This document shows, piece by piece, positions 43,602 to 50,953 of a stretch of DNA of 64,000 bases. Made by a program: the position numbers and the translations under genes. The notes under the pieces were generated by a model. The model was not told where the DNA came from and did not search any database. It saw only the letters and a list, made by a program, of their open reading frames with translations. Position 1 is the stretch's first letter. Every line of letters begins with the position of its first letter. Origin of the DNA: Pseudarthrobacter sp. W1I19 (lineage in GTDB: Bacteria; Actinomycetota; Actinomycetes; Actinomycetales; Micrococcaceae); contig NZ_JAUSZR010000001.1 of assembly GCF_030817835.1 (NCBI RefSeq), positions 4,650,001 to 4,714,000 on the forward strand, written 5' to 3'.

Positions 43602-43925
43602 ATGCTTACGCAGTTCCTGAACCCAACAGACGGAGTCGTGAGTGCCTTGGTTACTTTTACTGAGCTTGGTTCCCCTGAGTTTTGTGCTGACCGAACATCT
43701 TTGAACGGCCTTCCGCTGGGACAGGAACAGGCCGGGCTGGCCGCAGTCCATTGCGGCATCACCATGGAACTCGTGGTCCCGGCGGTGGGACCGGCCGCCG
43801 TCGGCTACACCTTTGCACCGGACAACGGCGGCCCTGTCCAGCTGCCGCCCGTGTGGCGCTGCGGCTGTGGCTTCCAGCTGGACGCAGGTCTGGGTGCAGC
43901 CCAAGTCCCCGCCCTGTCTGCATGA
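43602..43925 (+). CDS. Small conserved hypothetical protein coupled to a protein kinase
   Basis: A 107-residue protein I do not recognise. It has no signal or membrane segment, and four to five Cys, including WRCGCGF near the C-terminus that might bind a metal. Its TGA overlaps the kinase ATG (ATGA), which supports it as a real gene. ATG 43602 lacks a ribosome site and would be close to leaderless; GTG 43638 (VSALVTF) is an alternative. Confidence 0.5.
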   Translation: MLTQFLNPTDGVVSALVTFTELGSPEFCADRTSLNGLPLGQEQAGLAAVHCGITMELVVPAVGPAAVGYTFAPDNGGPVQLPPVWRCGCGFQLDAGLGAAQVPALSA

Positions 43926-44848
43926 GCACGCATGCCCCGGTGATGGGGCAGAAGCAGGCCACGCTCCTGCCCGGGCCAACCGTGGCGGGACGCTACGAAC
44001 TCAAGGAACGGCTGGGCCGCGGTTCGCTCGCTGAAGTCTTCCGCGCCGTTGACCGTGAGGGCGGTCCGAACGTTGCCGTCAAGGTGGCTGTGGGCCACTC
44101 GAGGAAACACTTCGAGCGGACCACGAACGAAGCCGCCGTCCTGGCAGGACTGGATCATCCGTCGATCATCAGGTTCATCACCGAGGGCGTGATGGCTGCC
44201 GGGACGCCGCTGGCCGGGCGTCCTTATCTGGTCGAGGAACTGGCCCTGGGAACGAGCCTCGCCGAAGCGGCCCGCGCCCGTCCACCCTTGGCCGGCGACG
44301 TTGCCAGCTGGGCCGCCGGCCTCTTCGGAGCCTTGGCCCACCTGCACGGGAAGGGCCTGGTGCACCGCGATATCAAGCCGGCCAACCTGATGCTGAGCGG
44401 GCTGCGGAGGAGTCCGGTGCGCATCATCGATTTCGGCATCGTAACTGCGATGGGCGCGCCGCCTGAGCCTGGCATCTCATCGGGAACAGTCCACTACATG
44501 AGCCCGGAACAAGCCGGGGGCGGACCCGCGCGCACCACCTGGGATGTCTACGCCATGGGACTGGTGCTGCTGGAGCTGCTAACCGGAGCCAAGGCTTTCC
44601 CCGGCACGGCCATCGAGTCGCTGGTGGCCAGGACTCTCCGAAGCCCCGCTATTCCACACTCCCTTGGTCCTGGCTGGTGCAACCTGCTCCAGGCGCTGAC
44701 GGCAATGGACAGCGATGCGCGGCCGACGGCTGCCGAGGCCGCCGCAATGGCCGGCCGGCTCGTACGGACCCCACCTGCGGCGAAGGCCAGCGGTCCTTGC
44801 AGGAAATTGACCGTGTTCCCCTCGCGCCGGATCGGGCAGCTGGCTTAG
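43922..44848 (+). CDS. Serine/threonine protein kinase, soluble
   Basis: A 308-residue Hanks-type kinase of the PknB class: glycine loop GRGSLAEVF, lysine in VAVKVA, catalytic HRDIKPANLM, DFG in IIDFGIV, activation loop GTVHYMSPEQ. There is no transmembrane helix or PASTA domain, so it is cytoplasmic, unlike PknB. The C-terminus after about residue 280 is short and basic. It is coupled to the small protein just upstream, a possible regulator or substrate. Its TAG overlaps the convergent phosphatase stop. Confidence 0.88.
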   Translation: MSTHAPVMGQKQATLLPGPTVAGRYELKERLGRGSLAEVFRAVDREGGPNVAVKVAVGHSRKHFERTTNEAAVLAGLDHPSIIRFITEGVMAAGTPLAGRPYLVEELALGTSLAEAARARPPLAGDVASWAAGLFGALAHLHGKGLVHRDIKPANLMLSGLRRSPVRIIDFGIVTAMGAPPEPGISSGTVHYMSPEQAGGGPARTTWDVYAMGLVLLELLTGAKAFPGTAIESLVARTLRSPAIPHSLGPGWCNLLQALTAMDSDARPTAAEAAAMAGRLVRTPPAAKASGPCRKLTVFPSRRIGQLA

Positions 44849-45519
44849 GGCTCCGCCACGTTCTTTCCGGTGGGGTCCTCCGCGGTGGGATCGGCAAGTG
44901 CCAGCCCGCCCACGGGGCTGCCGTCCCAATGCAGGAGCTTCCAGCCATTGCCCGGATCGCCCTCCAGGGCAACGATTCCTGTGTTGGCCAGTACATGCTT
45001 CGCAGCGAATTCGGAGTCCGCGCCCTCTGCCCTGCGCCCGGCCCAGGTACGGATGGCAGCACCGTGGCTGACCACAGCCACGGTGGCCTCCTGGCCTGAT
45101 GATCGCTCCAGGGCGGTTGCGATGGCTGCGTCGAATCGCCCGAAGAAGTCGTGCCCGTCCGGACCCGCAGGCATCCGCTGGTCAAGGTCCCCTGCCGCCC
45201 AGGAAATCACTGTTCCCATGTACCGTTTGTGCGACTCGTGGTCGGTCAGCTTTTCCAGTGCCCCTGCCTCGATCTCGTGCAGGCCGTCAAGCACCGCCAC
45301 ATCCAGGCTGTGCAGCCGGCCCAGCGGCGCCGCGGTGATCTGGGTCCTGATGAGAGTGGACGCGTACAGGGCGTCGATCCGCTCATTCGCCAGCGAGCGG
45401 GCCAGGGCTTCCGCCTGCCGTTCGCCCAGTTCGGTCAGGCCGGGGCCGGGGTGGGCCGTGTCCAGTTGGCCAAGCACGTTGCCGGGGGTTTGCCCGTGGC
45501 GGATGAGGAGCAGCTTCAT
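44845..45519 (-). CDS. Histidine phosphatase family protein
   Basis: A 224-residue phosphoglycerate-mutase-like phosphatase: LIRHGQT (catalytic His about residue 8), STLIRTQITA and VVSHGAAIRTW (second His). Substrate unknown. Start ATG 45519 opens MKLLLIRHG. The gene is convergent to the kinase with a 4-base overlap. Confidence 0.88.
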   Translation of the reverse strand: MKLLLIRHGQTPGNVLGQLDTAHPGPGLTELGERQAEALARSLANERIDALYASTLIRTQITAAPLGRLHSLDVAVLDGLHEIEAGALEKLTDHESHKRYMGTVISWAAGDLDQRMPAGPDGHDFFGRFDAAIATALERSSGQEATVAVVSHGAAIRTWAGRRAEGADSEFAAKHVLANTGIVALEGDPGNGWKLLHWDGSPVGGLALADPTAEDPTGKNVAEP

Positions 45520-45584
45520 GCCTCCAGTTTCGCACCTGGCAGCCTGCCACCCGGCCAGCCCCGGGAAACACTCCCGCAACAGAA

Positions 45585-45612
45585 GGCGCCGGGCTCCGCA
45601 AAGCCCGGCGCC
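45585..45612. terminator. Hairpin terminator between purB and the histidine phosphatase
   Basis: An 11-bp stem GGCGCCGGGCT/AGCCCGGCGCC with a 6-base loop, 30 bases after the purB stop. In the purB direction TTCTGTT follows. Confidence 0.7.
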
Positions 45613-45642
45613 GCCGTCGTACTGTTTCCTTGCGTGCAGGCG

Positions 45643-47085
45643 CTACTTCAGGTGGTCCACCAGCTGGTCCGCGATGCCCGTGTACTTGCCGGGCGTCAGC
45701 GCGAGCAGGCGCGCCTCGGCGTCGGCCGAAAGGCCAAGGCCCTGCACGAACTCCTGCATCCGGGCGGCGTCAACCCGCTGTCCGCGGGTCAGGTCCTTGA
45801 GCCGCTCATAGGGATTTTCCATGCCCTCGACGCCGGCAATCGCCTCGGCGCGCATCACCATCTGGATGGCTTCGCCCAGGACTTCCCAGTTGGTGTCGAG
45901 GTCCCCGGCCAGCACATCCTCCGCCACATCGAGGCGTTCCAGGCCCTTGGCGACGTTGGAGATGGCCAGCAGGGAGTGGCCGAACGCCACACCGATGTTG
46001 CGCTGGCTGGAGGAGTCCGTGAGGTCCCGCTGCCAGCGGGAGGTGACCAGCGTTGCCCCCAGGGTGTCCAGCAGGCCGTTGGAGATCTCCAGGTTCGCCT
46101 CTGCGTTTTCAAAGCGGATGGGGTTAACCTTGTGCGGCATCGTGGACGATCCCGTGGCACCTGCCACGGGGATCTGCGCGAAGTAGCCGATGGAGATGTA
46201 GCTCCAGATGTCCGTGCAGACGTTGTGGAGGATGCGGTTGAAGCGCGCGACGTCGGCGTAGAGTTCCGCCTGCCAGTCATGGCTCTCGATTTGAGTGGTG
46301 AGCGGGTTCCAGGTCAGTCCCAGGGCCTCCACGAAGGACTTGGACACCTGCTGCCAGTCCGCGCCGGGAACGGACGCAACATGGGCTGCGTAGGTGCCGG
46401 TGGCTCCGTTGATCTTGCCCAGGTATTCAGTTTTGGCGATGCGGTCCAGCTGGCGGGTCAGGCGGTGCGCGATGACCGCCAGTTCCTTGCCGAGCGTGGT
46501 GGGGGTGGCGGGCTGGCCGTGGGTGCGCGACAGCATGGGGACGGCCCGGTTGTCCTGCGCCATCTTGCTGATCTGGGCCACCAGTGCCCGTGCCGCGGGG
46601 AGCCACACGTCCTCCACAGCACCCTTGACGCCCAGTGCGTAGGAGAGGTTGTTGATGTCCTCGGAGGTGCAGCCAAAGTGCACCATAGCGGTCAGGTTTT
46701 CGACGCCGATGGCGGGCAGTCGGCGGCCGATGTAGTACTCCACAGCCTTCACGTCATGGACAGTGACTGCCTCGATTTCGGCGAGTTCTGCCACGGAGGC
46801 GGCGTCGAATTCGGTGACGATCGCGCGAAGCTGCTCCTGCTGCTGCTCGGTCAGGGGACCGGCGCCCGGGAGGACGTTGTTGCTGGTCAGGTGGATGAGC
46901 CATTCAACTTCCACGGCCACGCGGTCGCGGTTGAGGGCTGCCTCGGACAAGTAGTCAACGAGGGGCGCGACGGCAGACTGGTAGCGGCCGTCCAGCGGGC
47001 CAAGCGCGATTTTTTCCGGGGACGCGGCGAGGGCCAGGCGTCCTGAGGGCGTACGGGTATCAGCTGTGGCGGCGGTTTCAGGCAT
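45643..47085 (-). CDS. purB: Adenylosuccinate lyase
   Basis: A 480-residue ASL catalysing two purine steps (SAICAR to AICAR, adenylosuccinate to AMP). Superfamily signature GSSTMPHKVNPIRFEN, FGCTSEDINN and SRTHGQPATPTTLGKE are intact. The 25-residue N-terminal leader (MPETAATADTRTPSG) is unconserved. It stands alone, with a terminator downstream. Confidence 0.95.
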   Translation of the reverse strand: MPETAATADTRTPSGRLALAASPEKIALGPLDGRYQSAVAPLVDYLSEAALNRDRVAVEVEWLIHLTSNNVLPGAGPLTEQQQEQLRAIVTEFDAASVAELAEIEAVTVHDVKAVEYYIGRRLPAIGVENLTAMVHFGCTSEDINNLSYALGVKGAVEDVWLPAARALVAQISKMAQDNRAVPMLSRTHGQPATPTTLGKELAVIAHRLTRQLDRIAKTEYLGKINGATGTYAAHVASVPGADWQQVSKSFVEALGLTWNPLTTQIESHDWQAELYADVARFNRILHNVCTDIWSYISIGYFAQIPVAGATGSSTMPHKVNPIRFENAEANLEISNGLLDTLGATLVTSRWQRDLTDSSSQRNIGVAFGHSLLAISNVAKGLERLDVAEDVLAGDLDTNWEVLGEAIQMVMRAEAIAGVEGMENPYERLKDLTRGQRVDAARMQEFVQGLGLSADAEARLLALTPGKYTGIADQLVDHLK

Positions 47086-47155
47086 GTGCTGATTCTTTCA
47101 TGAACTGCCGCGGCGGCTTTAGCAGGTTACTTGTCCACATAGCCGCCGCCGGCGG

Positions 47156-47184
47156 TTGGGGACCCGCGTTGTCCTCCGTAGCGT
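47156..47184 (+). promoter_or_regulatory. Candidate promoter of the WXG-hydrolase module
   Basis: TTGGGG (47156-47161) and TAGCGT (47179-47184) separated by 17 bases, about 50 bases before the first gene. Reasonable for an actinobacterial sigma-A promoter but not strong. Confidence 0.35.
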
Positions 47185-47235
47185 TCATGCCAGGCGGATC
47201 AGCGTGGCCGCTTTGCGTAGAAAGGTGGTCGGTTG

Positions 47236-47538
47236 ATGGGCAGCCAACCGGCGGAGGCAGACCTGCAACAGGAAATGCTGCGCGTCTCGCAGGTGAGGGC
47301 GTTGGCCGAACGGGTGGCCGTCTGCGTTGTCCGCGGTGAGGACGTTGTGGACAGCTTCAGGGATATCCAGCTGCTGCAGTGGGAGTCGCCGGCGGGCCGC
47401 GCATACCGGGATGCGGTCTTGCTTCAGTCGGCAGCCCTGCGCCGCGCGCTTGAAGCCTTGATTGAGGCCAGGGCTGCGGTGGAGCGGCACAGCCAGGAGA
47501 CCTTCACTGCCGGCTGCACGTATCCGGGTGCGCGCTGA
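47236..47538 (+). CDS. WXG100-like small helical protein
   Basis: A 100-residue, highly helical protein. The central turn LLQWESPAGRAYRDAV has the Trp-x-Ser/Gly, small-residue and Ala/Arg pattern of WXG100 (ESX-type) proteins, flanked by long amphipathic helices. This suggests a type VII-like secreted partner. ATG 47236 follows AAAGGTGG. The stop overlaps the next gene by one base (TGATG). Confidence 0.6.
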   Translation: MGSQPAEADLQQEMLRVSQVRALAERVAVCVVRGEDVVDSFRDIQLLQWESPAGRAYRDAVLLQSAALRRALEALIEARAAVERHSQETFTAGCTYPGAR

Positions 47539-48875
47539 TGTCTGAGGTGATGCCCTCAGGCACCGGCTCCATCCACCTGGCCGGACCTCCCGACGACGGA
47601 TTCCTCACCATTCGAGGGGGTATCGGCGGCATCAGGTTCCAGCTGGAAGAGCTGACGGGCGGCGCGGAGAAGCTCGACGACCTCGCGGGCGAGCTCTCTG
47701 GACTGGAGGTTGAGATCCGCCGGGTCTGGGAGGACCTTGTCCCTTTCCAGGACTTGCCCCGGTGGTCGGGCAGCCTGGCCATGAACGCCGTCGGAGAGTC
47801 CGAGCGGAGCGTCCAAAAAGTACGGACTGAGCTGCAGCGCATCAGCAGCCACGTTCGGGCCTGCAAACAGGAGTACGAAGTGGCGGAAGCGGTGGCGGGG
47901 TCATACAGCAGCCCCGACCAGCCACTCATCGGCGCTGAGCTGGAGATGCAGGCAGACTTCTGGCGGACGGGTTTCCTGAATAGAAGGGCTGCTGAGAACC
48001 TGACTGCGCTGGCGGTACACGCTACTCCGCTCGCCAAGATGCTGGTGGAGGCTGCGTATCCAGGAATGAGGCCGCGGCCCATTGAAGTCCAGCCCCTGGA
48101 AAACATTCCCATTGATTTGGATCCTTCTCCCGCGGGTCTGCTGGAACGTATCCGGCTGATTGATGCGCGTGGAGCCGGCTATATAGAGGTGGTCGAGGTC
48201 GAGAACGCAGGACAAAAGGCATATGTGGTGGTAATTCCCGGTACGCAGTTGAACACACCGGACGAGAATCCATTCGGCTTGAACGGAATAGTTGAGGGCG
48301 TCGGAAACAGTTCTGAGAATGTCAGCGCGGCCGTTCTGGAGGCCTTGAAAGCGGCCGGGGCCCAGAGGGGCGCGACGGTGGTGGGAGTGGGCTACAGCCA
48401 GGGTGGAATCCATGCGATGAACCTCGCTGCGAACGAGGATTTCCTGAGCGAGTATGACCTCAAGTACGTATTGACAGCAGGATCACCTGTGGCCGGAATC
48501 CGGCCGGATCCCAGCGTCAACACCCTCCATCTTGAACATCGGACCGACTGGGTTCCTGGAACCGACGGCGCACCCAACAGGGACGCCAGGAACCAGGTAA
48601 CAGCGACTATGAACAGTGATTTGTACGCTCAGACAGGGGAGCGGGTGGGTATTGGTCCGGGTCACCAGCTCAGCAGCTACCAGGACGGCGCACGGCTGGT
48701 GTCCGCCAGCAGTGATCCCTCGTTGGTGGCATCCACCGCGGCGCTCGGCGCTGCATTGGGATCGGGTGGAACGGCGACGGCCACACGGTTCGCCCTGTCC
48801 CGGACTAAGCCTCCCGCGGCAAATCTTCACGCGGCGGACAACCGAAGGCAGGAGCGCGGGTACGGCGGGCGGTAG
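47538..48875 (+). CDS. WXG-like domain fused to an alpha/beta-hydrolase
   Basis: A 445-residue protein. Residues about 35-125 are helical with an RWSGSLAMNAVGESER turn (WSG, the WXG form). The C-terminal half is an alpha/beta-hydrolase with nucleophile elbow GVGYSQGG (Ser about 287), HLEHRTDWVPG supplying a likely Asp, and GPGHQLSSY a likely His. No signal peptide, consistent with export by a specialised system or with a cytoplasmic enzyme. Together with the small WXG-like gene it looks like a T7SS-type lipase/esterase effector module. Function is inferred. Confidence 0.65.
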   Translation: MSEVMPSGTGSIHLAGPPDDGFLTIRGGIGGIRFQLEELTGGAEKLDDLAGELSGLEVEIRRVWEDLVPFQDLPRWSGSLAMNAVGESERSVQKVRTELQRISSHVRACKQEYEVAEAVAGSYSSPDQPLIGAELEMQADFWRTGFLNRRAAENLTALAVHATPLAKMLVEAAYPGMRPRPIEVQPLENIPIDLDPSPAGLLERIRLIDARGAGYIEVVEVENAGQKAYVVVIPGTQLNTPDENPFGLNGIVEGVGNSSENVSAAVLEALKAAGAQRGATVVGVGYSQGGIHAMNLAANEDFLSEYDLKYVLTAGSPVAGIRPDPSVNTLHLEHRTDWVPGTDGAPNRDARNQVTATMNSDLYAQTGERVGIGPGHQLSSYQDGARLVSASSDPSLVASTAALGAALGSGGTATATRFALSRTKPPAANLHAADNRRQERGYGGR

Positions 48876-48901
48876 CAGGGTGGCGCTGGCGCCCGGTTCA
48901 G

Positions 48902-49324
48902 CTATCGCCGGGTTCCGGTAATCCTGCCGGCCACGAGTGAGACCAGGGTAATGATGATCGCCGCTAAAACGGCGGTCCAGAAGAAGGAATCGATGGTGAA
49001 GTGCACGGGGGTATAACTGCTGATCCAGGAGGTCAGGTAGAGCATCGCAGCATTGATCACGATGGTGAACAGGCCGAGAGTCAGGATGGTGAGGGGCAGA
49101 GCGAGGAGGCTCACCAGGGGGCGGACCAAAGCATTCACCAGGCCGAAGATGAGGCCGATGAACAGGTAGGCGAGGACAATCCCGATGATGTCCGTCCCCT
49201 GTGTCACGCCGGTCTTGGCCACCGCATCGGCTGTGGCGTAGCTGGAGATCTCCAGCCCTGGCAGTATCCAGCCCGCCACCCAGAGGGCGAGGCCGTTGAT
49301 CAGGACCCGGGCAATCAGTCTCAT
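48902..49324 (-). CDS. Phage-holin-4-like (DUF family) membrane protein
   Basis: A 140-residue protein with four hydrophobic helices of the Mycobacterium/E. coli YvlD-like phage_holin_4_2 family (FGLVNALVRPLVSLLALPLTILTLGLF is the hallmark). Despite the name it is a chromosomal membrane protein, not a prophage gene. Starts at ATG 49324. Unlinked to neighbours. Confidence 0.8.
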   Translation of the reverse strand: MRLIARVLINGLALWVAGWILPGLEISSYATADAVAKTGVTQGTDIIGIVLAYLFIGLIFGLVNALVRPLVSLLALPLTILTLGLFTIVINAAMLYLTSWISSYTPVHFTIDSFFWTAVLAAIIITLVSLVAGRITGTRR

Positions 49325-49476
49325 AGGCCCATCGTTTCACATAGCCCTGAAGGGTTGGCTCAAAGAGCGGCGGCAGGACACCCTGGCATCCAGCCGGCCC
49401 CGGCCTTGCGGCTCCCCCCGTTCGGCGGGGGCTATGACCACCAGCAGGAAAGCGGTGTCAAAAACCAACTCAGCCC

Positions 49477-49523
49477 TTGACAAGAAGAAAACGCTTTCCC
49501 ATAGTTGAGAAATCGCTTTCTCA
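49477..49523 (+). promoter_or_regulatory. Promoter and LacI-type operators of the pectin operon
   Basis: A consensus -35 TTGACA (49477-49482) is followed after 17 bases by CATAGT (49500-49505). GAAAACGCTTTC (49487-49498) lies in the spacer and the 18-bp palindrome TGAGAAA-TCGC-TTTCTCA (49506-49523) covers the start point. Both look like LacI-family operators, so a LacI regulator encoded elsewhere is likely. Confidence 0.65.
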
Positions 49524-49582
49524 GACGCCTCCTCTTTCGGTGGCGTTGAAGCGTGGTTCATTCCAATGGAGGAAAAGAGATC

Positions 49583-50953
49583 ATGCGCAAAAAGATGCCC
49601 AAAGCGCCAGTGTCCGTCGCGGCAGCCATCGCAATATCGCTGCTCGCATCGCCCGCCCAGTCATTCGCGTCGCCTGCGCCACCAGCAGATCCGACCGCCC
49701 AGACCGCCCGCCAGCCACTCGAACGCCAGGTACTCGCCGCGAACGACGGCTGGGCCTCCCTGGAGGCAGGCACCACCGGCGGATCAGCCGCAATGGAGGA
49801 GCGGATCTACGACGTCTCCAGCCGCACGGAGCTCCTCGTTGCCCTCGCTTCAGGGGCTGAGCCGAAAATCATCAGGGTCCATGGCGACATCGCTGCCAAC
49901 ACCACTCCCGACGGCCTGCCCATCAGCTGCGAGGACTACGCCGCCGGAACCGGCTTCTCCCTTTCCCAGTACCTCTACGACTTCGACCCCGCCCGGTACG
50001 GAACAGCCAAAGCACCGGCAGGCCCCCAGGAAAGCGCCCGGCGGCTCGCCGCAACCAGGCAGGCAGCCACCATCCGGTGGGATATCCCCAGCAACACCAC
50101 CATTGTGGGAGCCGGCCCGGACAGCAGCATCACCGGCGCCGCGCTGAGGATCAACGCAGCCCGGAACGTCATTTTCCGGAACCTCACGGTCCGTGACGCG
50201 GCCGACTGCTTCCCCTCCTGGGATCCCACCGACGGAGCCACCGGCAACTGGAACAGCGAGTACGATCTGCTGCAGATCATCAATGGCTCCCAACACGTCT
50301 GGGTGGACCACTCCCATTTCACTGACGCTCCCAATCTGGACACCGCGCAGCCCAGCTACTTTGGCCGGCCCTACCAGGTCCACGACGGAGCGGTGGATGT
50401 CACAAACGGTTCGGACCTCGTGACCATGTCTTACAACCGGTTCTCCGATCACGACAAGCTCCTGCTGATCGGCTCCACGGACTCCACGAGCCGGGGTGAC
50501 GCAGGCAAGCTCCGCGTCACCATTCATCACAATGTCTTCGAGAACGTGGGCCAGAGGGCACCGCGGGTCCGCTTCGGCCAGGTGGACGTCTACAACAACC
50601 ACTTCATCACGAGTTCAACGTCCGCCGTCCCCTATGGCTACACGCTGGGAGCGGGCGTAGAGTCCCATCTCCACGCGGAGGCAAATGCGTTCACACTCCC
50701 CGCTGGCATTCCCCTCGGATCCCTGATCGGCTATTTCAAGGGGAAAGTCATCACCACCAGCGGTAACACCGTCAATGGGAAGATCGTCGATCTTCGCGCA
50801 GCCTACAACGCCGCCGCCCCGGTGGAGAAGCAATTGGAAGCCGACGATACCTGGGCGCCCGTGCTGCGGACCCAAGTGAACGCTGCCCAGGCCGTTCCGG
50901 CCCTCCTGGCCAATGCCACCGGACCGGTGTTCACGGCAGGGGACGCGCACTGA
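49583..50953 (+). CDS. Pectate lyase, polysaccharide lyase family 1, secreted
   Basis: A 456-residue pectate lyase with an N-terminal signal peptide (cleavage likely after SFASPA). PL1 hallmarks: VWVDHSHFTD, DGAVDVTNGSDLVTMSYNRFSDHDK (calcium and structural site) and the catalytic-Arg motif RAPRVRFGQVDVYNNHF. It cleaves polygalacturonate by beta-elimination outside the cell. GGAGG lies 10 bases before ATG 49583. Its stop overlaps the next ATG, so the esterase is made with it. Confidence 0.92.
   Translation: MRKKMPKAPVSVAAAIAISLLASPAQSFASPAPPADPTAQTARQPLERQVLAANDGWASLEAGTTGGSAAMEERIYDVSSRTELLVALASGAEPKIIRVHGDIAANTTPDGLPISCEDYAAGTGFSLSQYLYDFDPARYGTAKAPAGPQESARRLAATRQAATIRWDIPSNTTIVGAGPDSSITGAALRINAARNVIFRNLTVRDAADCFPSWDPTDGATGNWNSEYDLLQIINGSQHVWVDHSHFTDAPNLDTAQPSYFGRPYQVHDGAVDVTNGSDLVTMSYNRFSDHDKLLLIGSTDSTSRGDAGKLRVTIHHNVFENVGQRAPRVRFGQVDVYNNHFITSSTSAVPYGYTLGAGVESHLHAEANAFTLPAGIPLGSLIGYFKGKVITTSGNTVNGKIVDLRAAYNAAAPVEKQLEADDTWAPVLRTQVNAAQAVPALLANATGPVFTAGDAH

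Noticed and set aside
45151..47046. 631-codon plus frame opposite purB
   Set aside because: purB on the minus strand is complete with its signature motifs; the antisense product looks like low-complexity reverse translation.
48902..49324. Prophage remnant suggested by the holin-like protein
   Set aside because: This family is a common chromosomal membrane protein; no lysin, portal, capsid or integrase genes are near.
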